NCBI RefSeq assembly: GCF_016906995.1
Contig: NZ_JAFBBD010000012.1
Coordinates: forward strand, 1-34,799
Reading direction: 5' to 3'
From: Spongiibacter marinus
GTDB lineage: Bacteria; Pseudomonadota; Gammaproteobacteria; Pseudomonadales; Spongiibacteraceae
DNA: 34,799 bases
The notes beneath the pieces were generated by a model. The model did not search any database, was not told the DNA's origin, and saw only the letters and a program-made list of their open reading frames with translations. How positions within the stretch are numbered: position 1 is the first letter of the stretch; the number at the start of each line of letters is the position of its first letter. Position numbers and translations under genes: made by a program. Of this stretch, positions 26,780-34,799 are shown one piece after another.

Positions 26780-27413
26780 GGTTGCGAATACGCTCCCAGT
26801 AGTCTTCGTAGAAGAAGTCGACCTTTCCGGTTTCCAGCGAGTACTCCGCGCCCACGACCATTAGCTTCCCTTCGCTAATCAGCTGTTCCAATGTGGATGA
26901 ACCGCTGCAAAGGTGCTCTACCGAGGTCCGTACATTGGCACGTACCGCCTGCTTAACCAGTTCCTCTGGGTTGTCTTTTAACTCGGTGACTAGCAGGGTT
27001 TCCACGGCTGGGCGCACGCGCTTAACAATGGAGTGTAGGGCGGAGGTGGGGATTTTGGAGTTGCCACTCAGTGCGTCTACCGTGGCTTTGACAGCGCCAC
27101 AGCGCGAGTGACCCAGCACCACAACCAATGGCGTGCCAAAGTTGAGGGCGGCAAATTCAACACTGCCGATGCCCGACGGGGCTACAACATTGCCGGCTAC
27201 GCGAATAACAAACAGATCGCCCAGCGTTTGGTCAAACACCATCTCAGCGGGAACCCGCGCATCGGAGCAACCCAAAATGATGGCGAAGGGGCTTTGCTCC
27301 TCAACCAACTCGGGTTTTTTATTTGATATGTAGTCTTTGTTTTCAGCCAGCTTTTCAACAAAGCGGGTATTGCCTTCTTTTAAACGCGCAAGCGCTTCCT
27401 GAGCATTGATCAT
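26769..27413 (-). CDS. can: Beta-class carbonic anhydrase
   Basis: The 214-residue zinc enzyme interconverts CO2 and bicarbonate in the cytoplasm. The zinc ligands are Cys49 (in ILGCSDARVP, with Asp51 and Arg53 forming the catalytic dyad), His102 and Cys105 (in VVVLGHSRCGAV). Asp51 could also act as a fourth ligand in closed forms. DLFVIRVAGNVVAPSGIGSVEFA between them is the family block. AAAGGTAG precedes the ATG at 27413. It starts 32 bases after pldA and overlaps the ATL gene by 11 bases, suggesting the order pldA-can-atl in one unit. The length matches plant-type beta enzymes such as Can. Confidence 0.95.
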   Translation of the reverse strand: MINAQEALARLKEGNTRFVEKLAENKDYISNKKPELVEEQSPFAIILGCSDARVPAEMVFDQTLGDLFVIRVAGNVVAPSGIGSVEFAALNFGTPLVVVLGHSRCGAVKATVDALSGNSKIPTSALHSIVKRVRPAVETLLVTELKDNPEELVKQAVRANVRTSVEHLCSGSSTLEQLISEGKLMVVGAEYSLETGKVDFFYEDYWERIRNLDE

Positions 27414-27445
27414 TATCTACCTTTATATGTGTTTTCTGTCGAGTG

Positions 27446-28459
27446 TTACAGCCAATCGCTGATCAGCACGCCAAAACCGACGCTCTGCAGCGAGTTATTG
27501 TATTCGATCAGGCTTTCGCCATAACCATTAAAGTATTTTACATAAGCTTTGATCTTGGAACTAATCGGAAAGCTCCAGCCGATTTCCACTGCACCACGGT
27601 TGTCGCTGCGCAAGTTGTTGCGCAGCATCACGCTGAGTGTGCGGTCTTTCCATTGATAGAAGCCCATCCACTCAAAGTGGCCGAGATAAAATTCGATGTC
27701 GCGGTTATCGTCGTCATCGGCGGCCTCGGGGATGCGGTACCAGGGCTTAAAGGTCATGGCGAAGCGGTCGTGCTCAAACACCATATTGAGCATGATGCGA
27801 TTCCAGCTGCGTGACAACGGCTCGCCGCGGCCGTTGGACTGATGGTTAAATATTAGCTGGTTGCCCACATTGCGAATCCCTTTCCATTGCCAGTCGTTGC
27901 TGTAACTGAGAATGAGCTCGGGCTCGTGGTTGGTCTCGCGAAACGGTGCGGAAAACTCCTTGTTGTAGGCCTGCCAGAAGGAGCGGTTGGTATAGGCGCC
28001 GCTGAGAATGCCGCCCCCGAGGATTCCCTTGGCGATGTGTACTTTTACACTGAGCTGAAATTCGACCTCAGTGCTATCAACATTTTCCTCTTTGATCGGC
28101 AGCGACGAGCTGTAGTCTGCGGTGTCGTCGCGCCAGGACAGGGGAAGCAAGTAATTGGCGCGGTGGGGGGTGAGTACAAAGGGGTTGTCATCGGTGAAGC
28201 GCTCTAGTGCAACACGCTCTTCGACAACGCCCTTGGTTTGTTTGCGAATATGCTCTTCGGCAGCATCGGGGCCTTGAAGGCGCTGTTGGCACTGTTCGCG
28301 CAGTTGGCCGAGCGTGATCTCGTCGGAGGCACTCTGAGCGGCCAGCGATAGGCATTCTTCCATATCCATCGCTGGTGTTGGCGCACTCGACGGTGCGGCG
28401 TAACTTTTTGAAATATATGGTGTTAGCAGCAGTAATAAGGCGACGCGAGCGAGGTGCAT
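27446..28459 (-). CDS. pldA: Outer membrane phospholipase A (OMPLA)
   Basis: The 337-residue precursor has a signal peptide (MHLARVALLLLLTPYISKSY, cut after the AA near residue 22). A periplasmic N-terminal extension of about 90 residues has two Cys (EECLSLAAQ, LREQCQQR). A 12-strand barrel begins at HRANYLLPLSWRDD. The catalytic His and Ser are in IFNHQSNGRGEPLSRSWNR near residues 205-222, with the Asn of SRSWNR completing the triad, as in E. coli OMPLA (His142, Ser144, Asn156). It hydrolyses phospholipids in the outer leaflet when asymmetry is lost. The protein ends SVGFGVLISDWL. It is divergent from fxsA across 147 bases. Confidence 0.93.
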   Translation of the reverse strand: MHLARVALLLLLTPYISKSYAAPSSAPTPAMDMEECLSLAAQSASDEITLGQLREQCQQRLQGPDAAEEHIRKQTKGVVEERVALERFTDDNPFVLTPHRANYLLPLSWRDDTADYSSSLPIKEENVDSTEVEFQLSVKVHIAKGILGGGILSGAYTNRSFWQAYNKEFSAPFRETNHEPELILSYSNDWQWKGIRNVGNQLIFNHQSNGRGEPLSRSWNRIMLNMVFEHDRFAMTFKPWYRIPEAADDDDNRDIEFYLGHFEWMGFYQWKDRTLSVMLRNNLRSDNRGAVEIGWSFPISSKIKAYVKYFNGYGESLIEYNNSLQSVGFGVLISDWL

Positions 28460-28606
28460 AGGGCTGAGGTCTCGAAGGTGGTAGAGGTCGCAGTGGCGTT
28501 GCTGACATAATAAGTTGTCAGCAAGGCGGGCACTAGGCGCTTTGGTTTTTTTCTTTCCTTGGGGCTAAAGACGGCACCACTTTTGATTCATCAGGTCAGC
28601 ATAACT

Positions 28607-29077
28607 ATGAGAGTCCTATTTAGTATTTTTGTCATCGCCCCCATCTTGGAAATGTGGCTGCTTATCGAGGTTGGGGGGCTGATCGGTGCCCTGCCTACGA
28701 TCGCGTGTGTATTGCTAACCGCGTTAATCGGCGCCACATTGCTGCGCCAGCAGGGCGTGTCTACGTTATTGCGTGCGCGCCAGCGCCTGGATCATGGTGA
28801 GGTGCCCGCCAGAGAGATACTCGAGGGCCTGATGTTGGCAATCGGCGGCGCACTACTGCTCACACCGGGCTTTATTACTGACGCGGTGGGGTTTGTCTGC
28901 CTGATTCGCCCCTTGCGCAACGCCGTTATTGACCAGATGCTGCGCCGCGGCGTTATTCAGATGCAAGCCGGTGGTTTCAGCGCCAGTGGCGGCCCGCGCG
29001 GCAATTCTTCGGGCGCGGAAGGGCGCCGCGAGCCTGGCCATATCACCATCGAAGGTGAATACCGAAAAGAAGACTAA
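28607..29077 (+). CDS. fxsA: FxsA family membrane protein
   Basis: The 156-residue cytoplasmic-membrane protein begins MRVLFSIFVIAPILEMWLLI at the ATG 28607; the frame extending to 28559 would add 16 residues that the family lacks. Hydrophobic segments near residues 3-20 and 24-45 and near 75-95 (GALLLTPGFITDAVGFVCLI) are separated by the conserved RQQGVSTLLRARQRL. The C-terminal tail is Gly/Ser-rich and polar. In E. coli, FxsA overproduction prevents phage T7 exclusion by F plasmid PifA; its normal role is unknown. Its place just upstream of groES-groEL is the same as in E. coli, and a heat-shock promoter begins 19 bases after its stop. Confidence 0.92.
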   Translation: MRVLFSIFVIAPILEMWLLIEVGGLIGALPTIACVLLTALIGATLLRQQGVSTLLRARQRLDHGEVPAREILEGLMLAIGGALLLTPGFITDAVGFVCLIRPLRNAVIDQMLRRGVIQMQAGGFSASGGPRGNSSGAEGRREPGHITIEGEYRKED

Positions 29078-29095
29078 AAATTTTCACTCTTTGCC

Positions 29096-29123
29096 CTTGA
29101 AAAGCATTTTCTCGCCCCCAGTT
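29096..29123 (+). promoter_or_regulatory. Sigma-32 (RpoH) heat-shock promoter of groESL
   Basis: CTTGAA (29096-29101) is followed after about 14 bases by CCCCAGTT (29116-29123), close to the RpoH consensus CTTGAA-N11-16-CCCCATNT. Transcription would start near 29131, leaving a leader of about 160 bases before groES. No CIRCE element (TTAGCACTC repeat) is visible. Confidence 0.8.
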
Positions 29124-29204
29124 ACCTGAGCAGCCCACGGTGACTGCATGTCCAGTCTGCGCGATGGGAAACCTGATGATTCCCGATCCGTGTGAAAGGG
29201 AGGT

Positions 29205-29231
29205 CGCCAAGTAGGTAATCACTACCTGGCG
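29205..29231 (+). promoter_or_regulatory. Hairpin in the groESL 5' leader
   Basis: CGCCA-A-GTAG (29205-29214) pairs with CTAC-C-TGGCG (29222-29231) around the loop GTAATCA, nine pairs with one A-C mismatch. It lies 59 bases before the groES ATG and does not cover the ribosome binding site (GGAG near 29277), so it is more likely a stability element or pause site than a simple thermosensor. Confidence 0.4.
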
Positions 29232-29290
29232 GTGCCGGAATGTCCGGTCAAATAAAAATCTGTTCATTGATTTAATGGAGATTGATCAAG

Positions 29291-29581
29291 ATGAAAATTC
29301 GTCCCTTATACGACCGTGTAGTGGTTCGTCGTAGCGAAGAGGAGCAGACCAGCGCCGGCGGTATCGTTTTGCCCGGTTCTGCCAAAGAGAAGCCTAATCA
29401 AGGCGAAGTATTGGCTGTAGGCGAGGGCAAATTGCTGGAAAACGGTGAGTTGCGCCCTGTTGGTGTCAAGGTTGGCGATCGTGTGATCTTCGGTCAGTAC
29501 TCTGGTAACGCCGTTAAAGTCGACGGTGAAGAGCTGATTGTTCTCGGTGAGTCTGAAATCTTCGGTGTTATCGAAGGCTAA
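29291..29581 (+). CDS. groES: Co-chaperonin GroES
   Basis: The 96-residue protein forms the seven-subunit lid of the GroEL chamber. It starts [20 protein letters not shown] at ATG 29291; an upstream TTG at 29282 is not needed. The mobile loop that docks GroEL is near residues 17-33 ([10 protein letters not shown]). [20 protein letters not shown] and [20 protein letters not shown] follow, ending [15 protein letters not shown] lies about ten bases before the ATG. groEL starts 49 bases after the stop and both should be transcribed from the heat-shock promoter at 29096. Confidence 0.98.
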   Translation: MKIRPLYDRVVVRRSEEEQTSAGGIVLPGSAKEKPNQGEVLAVGEGKLLENGELRPVGVKVGDRVIFGQYSGNAVKVDGEELIVLGESEIFGVIEG

Positions 29582-29615
29582 TTTCTAGCGCTCAATTGAA
29601 TCAACGAATTAGTAG

Positions 29616-31274
<1,659 letters not shown>

Positions 31275-31830
31275 TGCGACGAGAGTCGTGCTGTGTTGAC
31301 CTACTCCGATAAGGGGTAGGTAACGATACTGCCTCATTTGGGGCAGTATCACGCACCACTAACCATGATGTAGTGCTCGGGAGCCAACCTTCGTGTTGAC
31401 TCCCGCATCTTGGCCTAGTACGGTGCAAGCGTCGAAGGGCACTTCGACGTATTTATAAGCGTGTCTCCCGGACAGCGAAATACACGCGGCGATCTACGGA
31501 TTGTCTGTCCAATCTCAACAACATCACCCAATGAGTTCATTACTCTACGCGGTGTACCTCTACCAACGGGATTTGCAGGTTCAATACTGCGAAGCTCGAC
31601 GGTTTCTTTATATCTAGCTGACGGCACCTTATGCGTGGCTTATCCTCAACTAACTACTCGATCTCTGATTGAGAAGTCCTCAACTCGTCCACAGTTTCTC
31701 GCCTGAGAAGCGGTGTACATGTCTCATTGAGACAAAACCAACACAGCGACTGAAGCTGTTTCAGTGATTGTCTGACTCATGGGCACATGAGGAGCAGACC
31801 TGTTGTGCAGCCAACAGTAGCCTAGGGATA
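31275..31830. other. Hairpin-rich non-coding stretch between groEL and the intron
   Basis: About 550 bases without a convincing gene; base composition looks more AT-rich than the genes to the left. At least five hairpins follow each other: CGAC(GAGA)GTCG at 31277-31288, ACCTACTCC..GGGGTAGGT at 31299-31321, GATACTGCC..GGCAGTATC at 31325-31350, CGGGAG-C-CAAC..GTTG-A-CTCCCG at 31378-31405 and CGTCGAAG(GGCA)CTTCGACG at 31430-31449. Two short open frames on opposite strands (31461-31706 and 31415-31627) lack ribosome binding sites and family features. The remainder up to 31830 shows a GTCTCA-T-TGAGAC palindrome at 31721-31733 and nothing else I recognise. Confidence 0.5.
31299..31350 (+). terminator. 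Tandem hairpins after groEL
   Basis: Two strong stems lie 25 and 51 bases past the groEL stop: ACCTACTCC(GATAA)GGGGTAGGT with one G-U pair, and GATACTGCCTC(ATTT)GGGGCAGTATC with one G-U pair. Neither is followed by a U-run, so they may stop transcription weakly or protect the groESL mRNA end. Confidence 0.5.
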
Positions 31831-32479
31831 GTGCGATACCTTAATGGGTATGGTGCGAAGCTTCCTGACAATGTAACCCCGGTTCGCCGGTGCTATCCCC
31901 TCGCGAGGGGGGATAGCAGATCCTGCTAGTGACATGCGGGTGAGGTGCTAGGCTAGGTGGCATGGTTAACATACGTGAACGACTGATAAACGCCGTCAAC
32001 CGCGCGGAGCCTAAGTCACTGATAGGCTTCAACCAAAATGGTGTGTAGCTTGGTTGCCCTTTTTACATCTGGGGGCACGCTGACCAATACAGCTACCGGC
32101 GAATACGTCGAACCTAAACCACCTCTGTCACTGAAATGGAACTCGGTAAGACCGTAAGCCCGCCTCGAAATTTGAGGCAAGTGAACCCGCAAGGGTCGCC
32201 GATGGGGGTGCGGTTAAAGGATGGCAGAAAAAGCGAAGGCCCTTTTGTAATCAAAGGGATAGGAGTTCGGACTTTGCTCCGACCGGAAACGGTGCAGACT
32301 TCTGCCTGGTCTTTACTTGCGTAACTGTTTGTAAAGTTCTCTATACCAAATTCGATGGGTCTCTGTGCCTGTCGATCAACTGAACAATCTGTCCCTGCTG
32401 GGGTGAAGACTATCTTCCCCAGTGGGGGCTGGTCTCCACTCCACCAGGTGGCACGTTGTGCAATCTGGAGGAAAGCAAG
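31831..32479 (+). other. Group II intron ribozyme domains I to early IV
   Basis: This 649-base non-coding stretch has the length and sequence blocks of a bacterial intron 5' part. A strong stem GCTATCCCC..GGGGATAGC lies near 31892-31917, followed by CGTGAACGACTGATAAACGCC near 31975 and ATGGAACTCGGTAAGACCGTAAG near 32134. The exon-binding sequences should lie in the domain Id loops; TATCCC near 31893 is complementary to the last exon bases GGGATA, but it is locked in the stem, so I do not assign it. Confidence 0.65.
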
Positions 32480-34135
32480 ATGCGTGTTAATCCATTAACA
32501 CCTGCATCCTCCCACCCTGCCGAAGGTTGGCATTCAATTGACTGGGAAACCTGTCATAGAAGGGTGAGGGGACTACAGGTCAGGATCGCAAAGGCAGCCA
32601 AGAATCAGCAATGGCGTAAGGTGAAAACCTTACAACGGATGCTGGTTCGCTCGTTCGCAGCCAAAGCGTTGGCTGTTAAGCGGGTCACTGAAAACCGGGG
32701 CAAGAATACGCCCGGTGTTGATGGCGAAAAATGGGATACACCTGATGGTAAGTGGAATGCTGTGCACCGGCTGACGCGAAAGGGTTACAAGCCCAAACCG
32801 CTACGCCGGGTGTATATCCCGAAGGCTAACGGCAAGCGCCGCCCTTTGGGGATTCCGACGATGACTGACAGGGCTATGCAAGCGCTTCATCTGCTGGCTT
32901 TGGAGCCTGTGTCGGAAACAACGGCAGACCGAAACTCCTACGGTTTTCGCCCAATGCGAGCAACTGCGGACGCGATTGAGCAGTGTTTTGTCAATCTAAG
33001 CCGCAAAAGCTCAGCATCATGGGTGCTGGAGGGGGACATCAAAGGGTGTTTTGACAATATCGACCATGAGTGGCTAATCGCCAATGTCCCTATGGACAGG
33101 ACGATACTCCGCAAATGGTTGAAGGCGGGTTTTATGGAATCGGGTCGATTCAATCCGACAGCAGCGGGAACACCGCAAGGTGGCATTATCTCGCCAGTGT
33201 TGGCCAACTTGGCACTAGATGGTTTGGAGTCTGTGTTGGAAGCTCAATTTGGGCAGAAGAACACAAAAGCCAGCTACAAGACCAAGGTCAACTATGTGCG
33301 TTACGCGGATGATTTCGTCATTACCGGTATCTCGAAAGAGTTGCTGGAGGGCGAAGTTAAGCCTCTCGTTACGGCCTTCATGGCGGAACGGGGGCTTTCT
33401 CTGTCAGACGAGAAAACCGTAATCACGCATATATCGGAGGGTTTTGACTTCCTCGGGCAGAATGTACGCAAGTACGGCGATAAGTGCTTGATAAAGCCAA
33501 GTCGCAAGAACGTGAAAACATTTCTGCGCAGTGTGAGGGATGTGTTGAACGCCAACAAAACGGCACCGGCTTGGTGGATAGTACAAAAGCTCAACCCGAT
33601 GATTCGGGGCTGGGCCAACTACCACCGGTCAATCGTCGCTAAGGAGGTATTCAATTATGTCGATTACCGCATTTGGAAGATGCTCTGGCAATGGTGTAAG
33701 CGTCGGCATTTAAATCGGCGCAAACGCTGGATTAAAGACAAGTACTTTATGACGGCGGCTACCAGAAGCTGGGTGTTTTTCGGGGTTGCTCCTAGCGGAC
33801 AGCGGGCTTGCCTGCTCTACGCAAACGACACTCCGATCAAGCGACATACCAAGATCAAAGCGGAAGCCAATCCTTATGATCCGGCCTTTGAGTATTACTT
33901 TGAGCAGCGCCTAGAGCGAGCGATGAGGGACTCGGGGCGGGGGAACGGGAAAGTGTTGATGCTCTGGTTTCGACAGGAGAAGCGCTGCCCAATGTGCAAG
34001 CAGTATATAACGCAAGAAAGCGGGTGGAATATCCATCACGTGATCGAGCGGCACAAAGGCGGTTGTGACTCACTGGAGAATTTGGTGTTGTTGCATCCCA
34101 ATTGTCATCGGCAGTTGCACAGCGGTAGCAACTAG
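32480..34135 (+). CDS. ltrA: Group II intron reverse transcriptase / maturase with HNH endonuclease
   Basis: This 551-residue protein assists splicing and mobilises the intron by target-primed reverse transcription. The N-terminal RT blocks include [17 protein letters not shown] and [20 protein letters not shown] near residue 110. [35 protein letters not shown] and the catalytic YADD at residues 275-278 follow. Domain X (maturase) shows [16 protein letters not shown] near residue 375. The C-terminal HNH nuclease has Cys503-Cys506 (CPMC), His519-His520 ([12 protein letters not shown]) and [11 protein letters not shown] at 539-549. ATG 32480 follows GGAGG (32467-32471); an upstream TTG frame is not needed. 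No frameshift or stop interrupts it, so it should be active. Confidence 0.95.
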   Translation: MRVNPLTPASSHPAEGWHSIDWETCHRRVRGLQVRIAKAAKNQQWRKVKTLQRMLVRSFAAKALAVKRVTENRGKNTPGVDGEKWDTPDGKWNAVHRLTRKGYKPKPLRRVYIPKANGKRRPLGIPTMTDRAMQALHLLALEPVSETTADRNSYGFRPMRATADAIEQCFVNLSRKSSASWVLEGDIKGCFDNIDHEWLIANVPMDRTILRKWLKAGFMESGRFNPTAAGTPQGGIISPVLANLALDGLESVLEAQFGQKNTKASYKTKVNYVRYADDFVITGISKELLEGEVKPLVTAFMAERGLSLSDEKTVITHISEGFDFLGQNVRKYGDKCLIKPSRKNVKTFLRSVRDVLNANKTAPAWWIVQKLNPMIRGWANYHRSIVAKEVFNYVDYRIWKMLWQWCKRRHLNRRKRWIKDKYFMTAATRSWVFFGVAPSGQRACLLYANDTPIKRHTKIKAEANPYDPAFEYYFEQRLERAMRDSGRGNGKVLMLWFRQEKRCPMCKQYITQESGWNIHHVIERHKGGCDSLENLVLLHPNCHRQLHSGSN

Positions 34136-34578
34136 ATATGGTGTTTGTGCATGTGGTAGTATTCAAAATGTAGTATTGCTTATTTCCCTATGGGTGATCA
34201 GATGGAGGGTCATGTTTTGACCAAACTTTTGAGTTTCCCCAAATTTCGCCTGACTTTGCAGAGTTAGGTGTCGGCTAGAAGGGGAAAATAAGTCGAGAGC
34301 TAGTAGGAAGTGCTTCTACCCAGAGGATAAGGCGGAGTGATTCTGCCCCCAAAGGGCGAGGCCTACCTCGAACTGCAATTTGGGGTTTGACTGTTATGGG
34401 TGCTGAGTCGGCCGACACAAGAGTTGGCGGCGGAATCCAGAATCTGGGATTCAGGATCATTCAAAGCTAACACCAAGACTAATTCTTGGCATCCGCTCTC
34501 AACCTTTAATTGAATACGACTGAAGCTTTATGCACATTATGCCGGCTTGCTAGACAACTAGCGGGCTTGTAAAGGCTT
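34136..34578 (+). other. Structured segment between the intron ORF and domain V
   Basis: This 443-base stretch is longer than the usual rest of domain IV. It contains many hairpins: GGTCA(TGTTT)TGACC at 34208-34222, CCCCAAA-GGG-CGAGG(CCTA)CCTCG..TTTGGGG at 34347-34385, GAATCC..GGATTC near 34434-34453 and GCTAG(ACAA)CTAGC near 34548-34561. An 8-base inverted repeat, GTGTCGGC (34268-34275) and GCCGACAC (34411-34418), encloses the first part. No ORF longer than about 60 codons is plausible. It may be extended domain IV or a small insertion. Confidence 0.5.
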
Positions 34579-34654
34579 GAGCCGTATGCGGGGAAACTCG
34601 CACGTACGGTTCTTAGGGGGCGGGGGTTGCAGTAATGCGCCCTTGCTACCCGAC
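34579..34654 (+). other. Group II intron domains V and VI
   Basis: Domain V is the 34-base hairpin GAGCCGTATGCG..GGGAAA..CTCGCACGTACGGTTC, with the catalytic AGC at 34580-34582 and a GNRA-like GAAA loop. Domain VI follows as a G-rich stem, AGGGGGCGGGGGTTGC..CCCTTGCTACCC. The unpaired A at 34648 is six bases before the 3' end at 34654, the normal distance for the branch point. This is the strongest proof that the element is a group II intron with an intact 3' half. Confidence 0.92.
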
Positions 34655-34678
34655 AGCCCACACATCCATAAAAATGAG

Positions 34679-34704
34679 AGCCCCGCACCGCGGGGCTTTT
34701 TTTT
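34679..34704 (+). terminator. Strong intrinsic terminator
   Basis: GCCCCGC (34680-34686) pairs with GCGGGGC (34690-34696) around a three-base loop and is followed by eight T. On the minus strand the stem is followed by CTCATTTTT, so it could act in both directions. It lies 25 bases after the intron end and is the only terminator in the window with a proper U-run. It may end the groESL/intron transcription unit or a minus-strand gene beyond the window. Confidence 0.88.
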
Positions 34705-34741
34705 GGTTCTTCGTAAATTCAGGTGGGTAGGTTGCAAAAAC

Positions 34742-34799
34742 AGGCGGGTTATCGGTTGATAGTAATCGACCAAAACCACCAGCAACCGACTTCCCGCCT
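34742..34799. repeat. Two-part inverted repeat at the window end
   Basis: AGGCGGG (34742-34748) and CCCGCCT (34793-34799) pair perfectly, as do TCGGTTG (34752-34758) and CAACCGA (34783-34789). They are separated by a three-by-three internal loop and enclose a 24-base loop. The last base of the window is the last base of the outer arm, so a longer stem or a recombination site-like element could continue outside. No ORF covers it. Confidence 0.5.

Larger units (their letters stand above)
31831..34654 (+). mobile_element. Group II intron with an encoded maturase, apparently complete
   Basis: The 5' end is placed at GTGCG (31831), which fits the GUGYG consensus and is followed by domain I-like sequence, including GTGAACGACTGATAAACGCCG and GGAACTCGGTAAGACCG blocks common in bacterial introns. 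The ORF lies in domain IV. Domain V (34579-34612) and a domain VI with a candidate branch A at 34648 precede the 3' end at CCGAC (34654), so about 2.8 kb is inserted. The host site is intergenic, between groEL and a strong terminator. The encoded HNH domain argues for a chloroplast-like (CL) class rather than bacterial class C. The exact 5' boundary and the IBS/EBS pairings were not proven. Confidence 0.85.

Noticed and set aside
31892-31900. TATCCC as exon-binding site 1 pairing with GGGATA before the intron
   Set aside because: It is complementary, but sits inside a strong local stem only about 60 bases from the 5' end, which is not where EBS1 lies.
31831-34654. Bacterial class C (attC- or terminator-associated) intron
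   Set aside because: A terminator lies nearby, but class C proteins lack an endonuclease domain, and this protein has a complete HNH. Class C introns also insert after terminators, not before one.
34577-34759. Short open frame over domain V and the terminator
   Set aside because: It crosses the intron ribozyme and an intrinsic terminator, so it cannot be a gene.

Overview
The window reads as chromosomal DNA of a moderately GC-rich gammaproteobacterium, close to the Pseudomonas/Cellvibrio/Spongiibacter side of the class. The left end, type IV pilin - nadC - DUF1631 gene - ampD - ampE, has the gene order I recall around pilA in Pseudomonas. A sigma-54 type promoter before the pilin, a heat-shock type promoter before groESL, TonB-dependent uptake and OMPLA phospholipase also fit. 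I cannot name the species from the sequence alone.

Layout. 1-5.9 kb: pilin, NAD biosynthesis (nadC, minus strand), the DUF1631 protein and the muropeptide genes ampD and ampE. 5.9-6.8 kb: a ROK sugar kinase close to Mak. 6.8-21.5 kb: a vitamin B12 region in two blocks. The left block is a PduO-type adenosyltransferase (minus) divergent from cobU-cobT-cobC (plus). The right block is a minus-strand unit btuB-cobA-btuF-btuC-btuD-bluB-cobQ, led by a sigma-70 promoter and a recognisable cobalamin riboswitch. Between them lie a small lipoprotein gene and two plus-strand phosphoesterase lipoproteins (a PhoD type and a purple acid phosphatase type with a long unexplained C-terminal region). 21.5-28.5 kb: AraC regulator, divergent fatty acid desaturase, ketopantoate reductase, YajQ, AmpG, and a probable pldA-can-atl unit on the minus strand. 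28.6-31.3 kb: fxsA and groES-groEL. 31.3-34.8 kb: a hairpin-rich non-coding stretch, then an apparently complete group II intron encoding an RT/maturase/HNH protein, then a strong terminator and an inverted repeat that ends with the window.

How the genes work together. BtuB and BtuFCD import corrinoids, the two adenosyltransferases make the adenosyl form, CobQ amidates cobyrinic acid diamide, BluB makes dimethylbenzimidazole from FMNH2, and CobU, CobT and CobC assemble and finish the lower loop. Cobalamin synthase (cobS) and the aminopropanol steps (cbiB, cobD) are not in the window, so the pathway must be completed elsewhere or is partial. AmpD, AmpE and AmpG point to anhydro-muropeptide recycling, but no ampC or ampR is present here.

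No clear anti-phage or wholly new multi-gene system was found. The most unusual features are the C-terminal half of the acid-phosphatase-like lipoprotein, the three-hairpin leader of cobUTC, the hairpin-rich groEL-to-intron stretch, and the long structured segment between the intron ORF and domain V.
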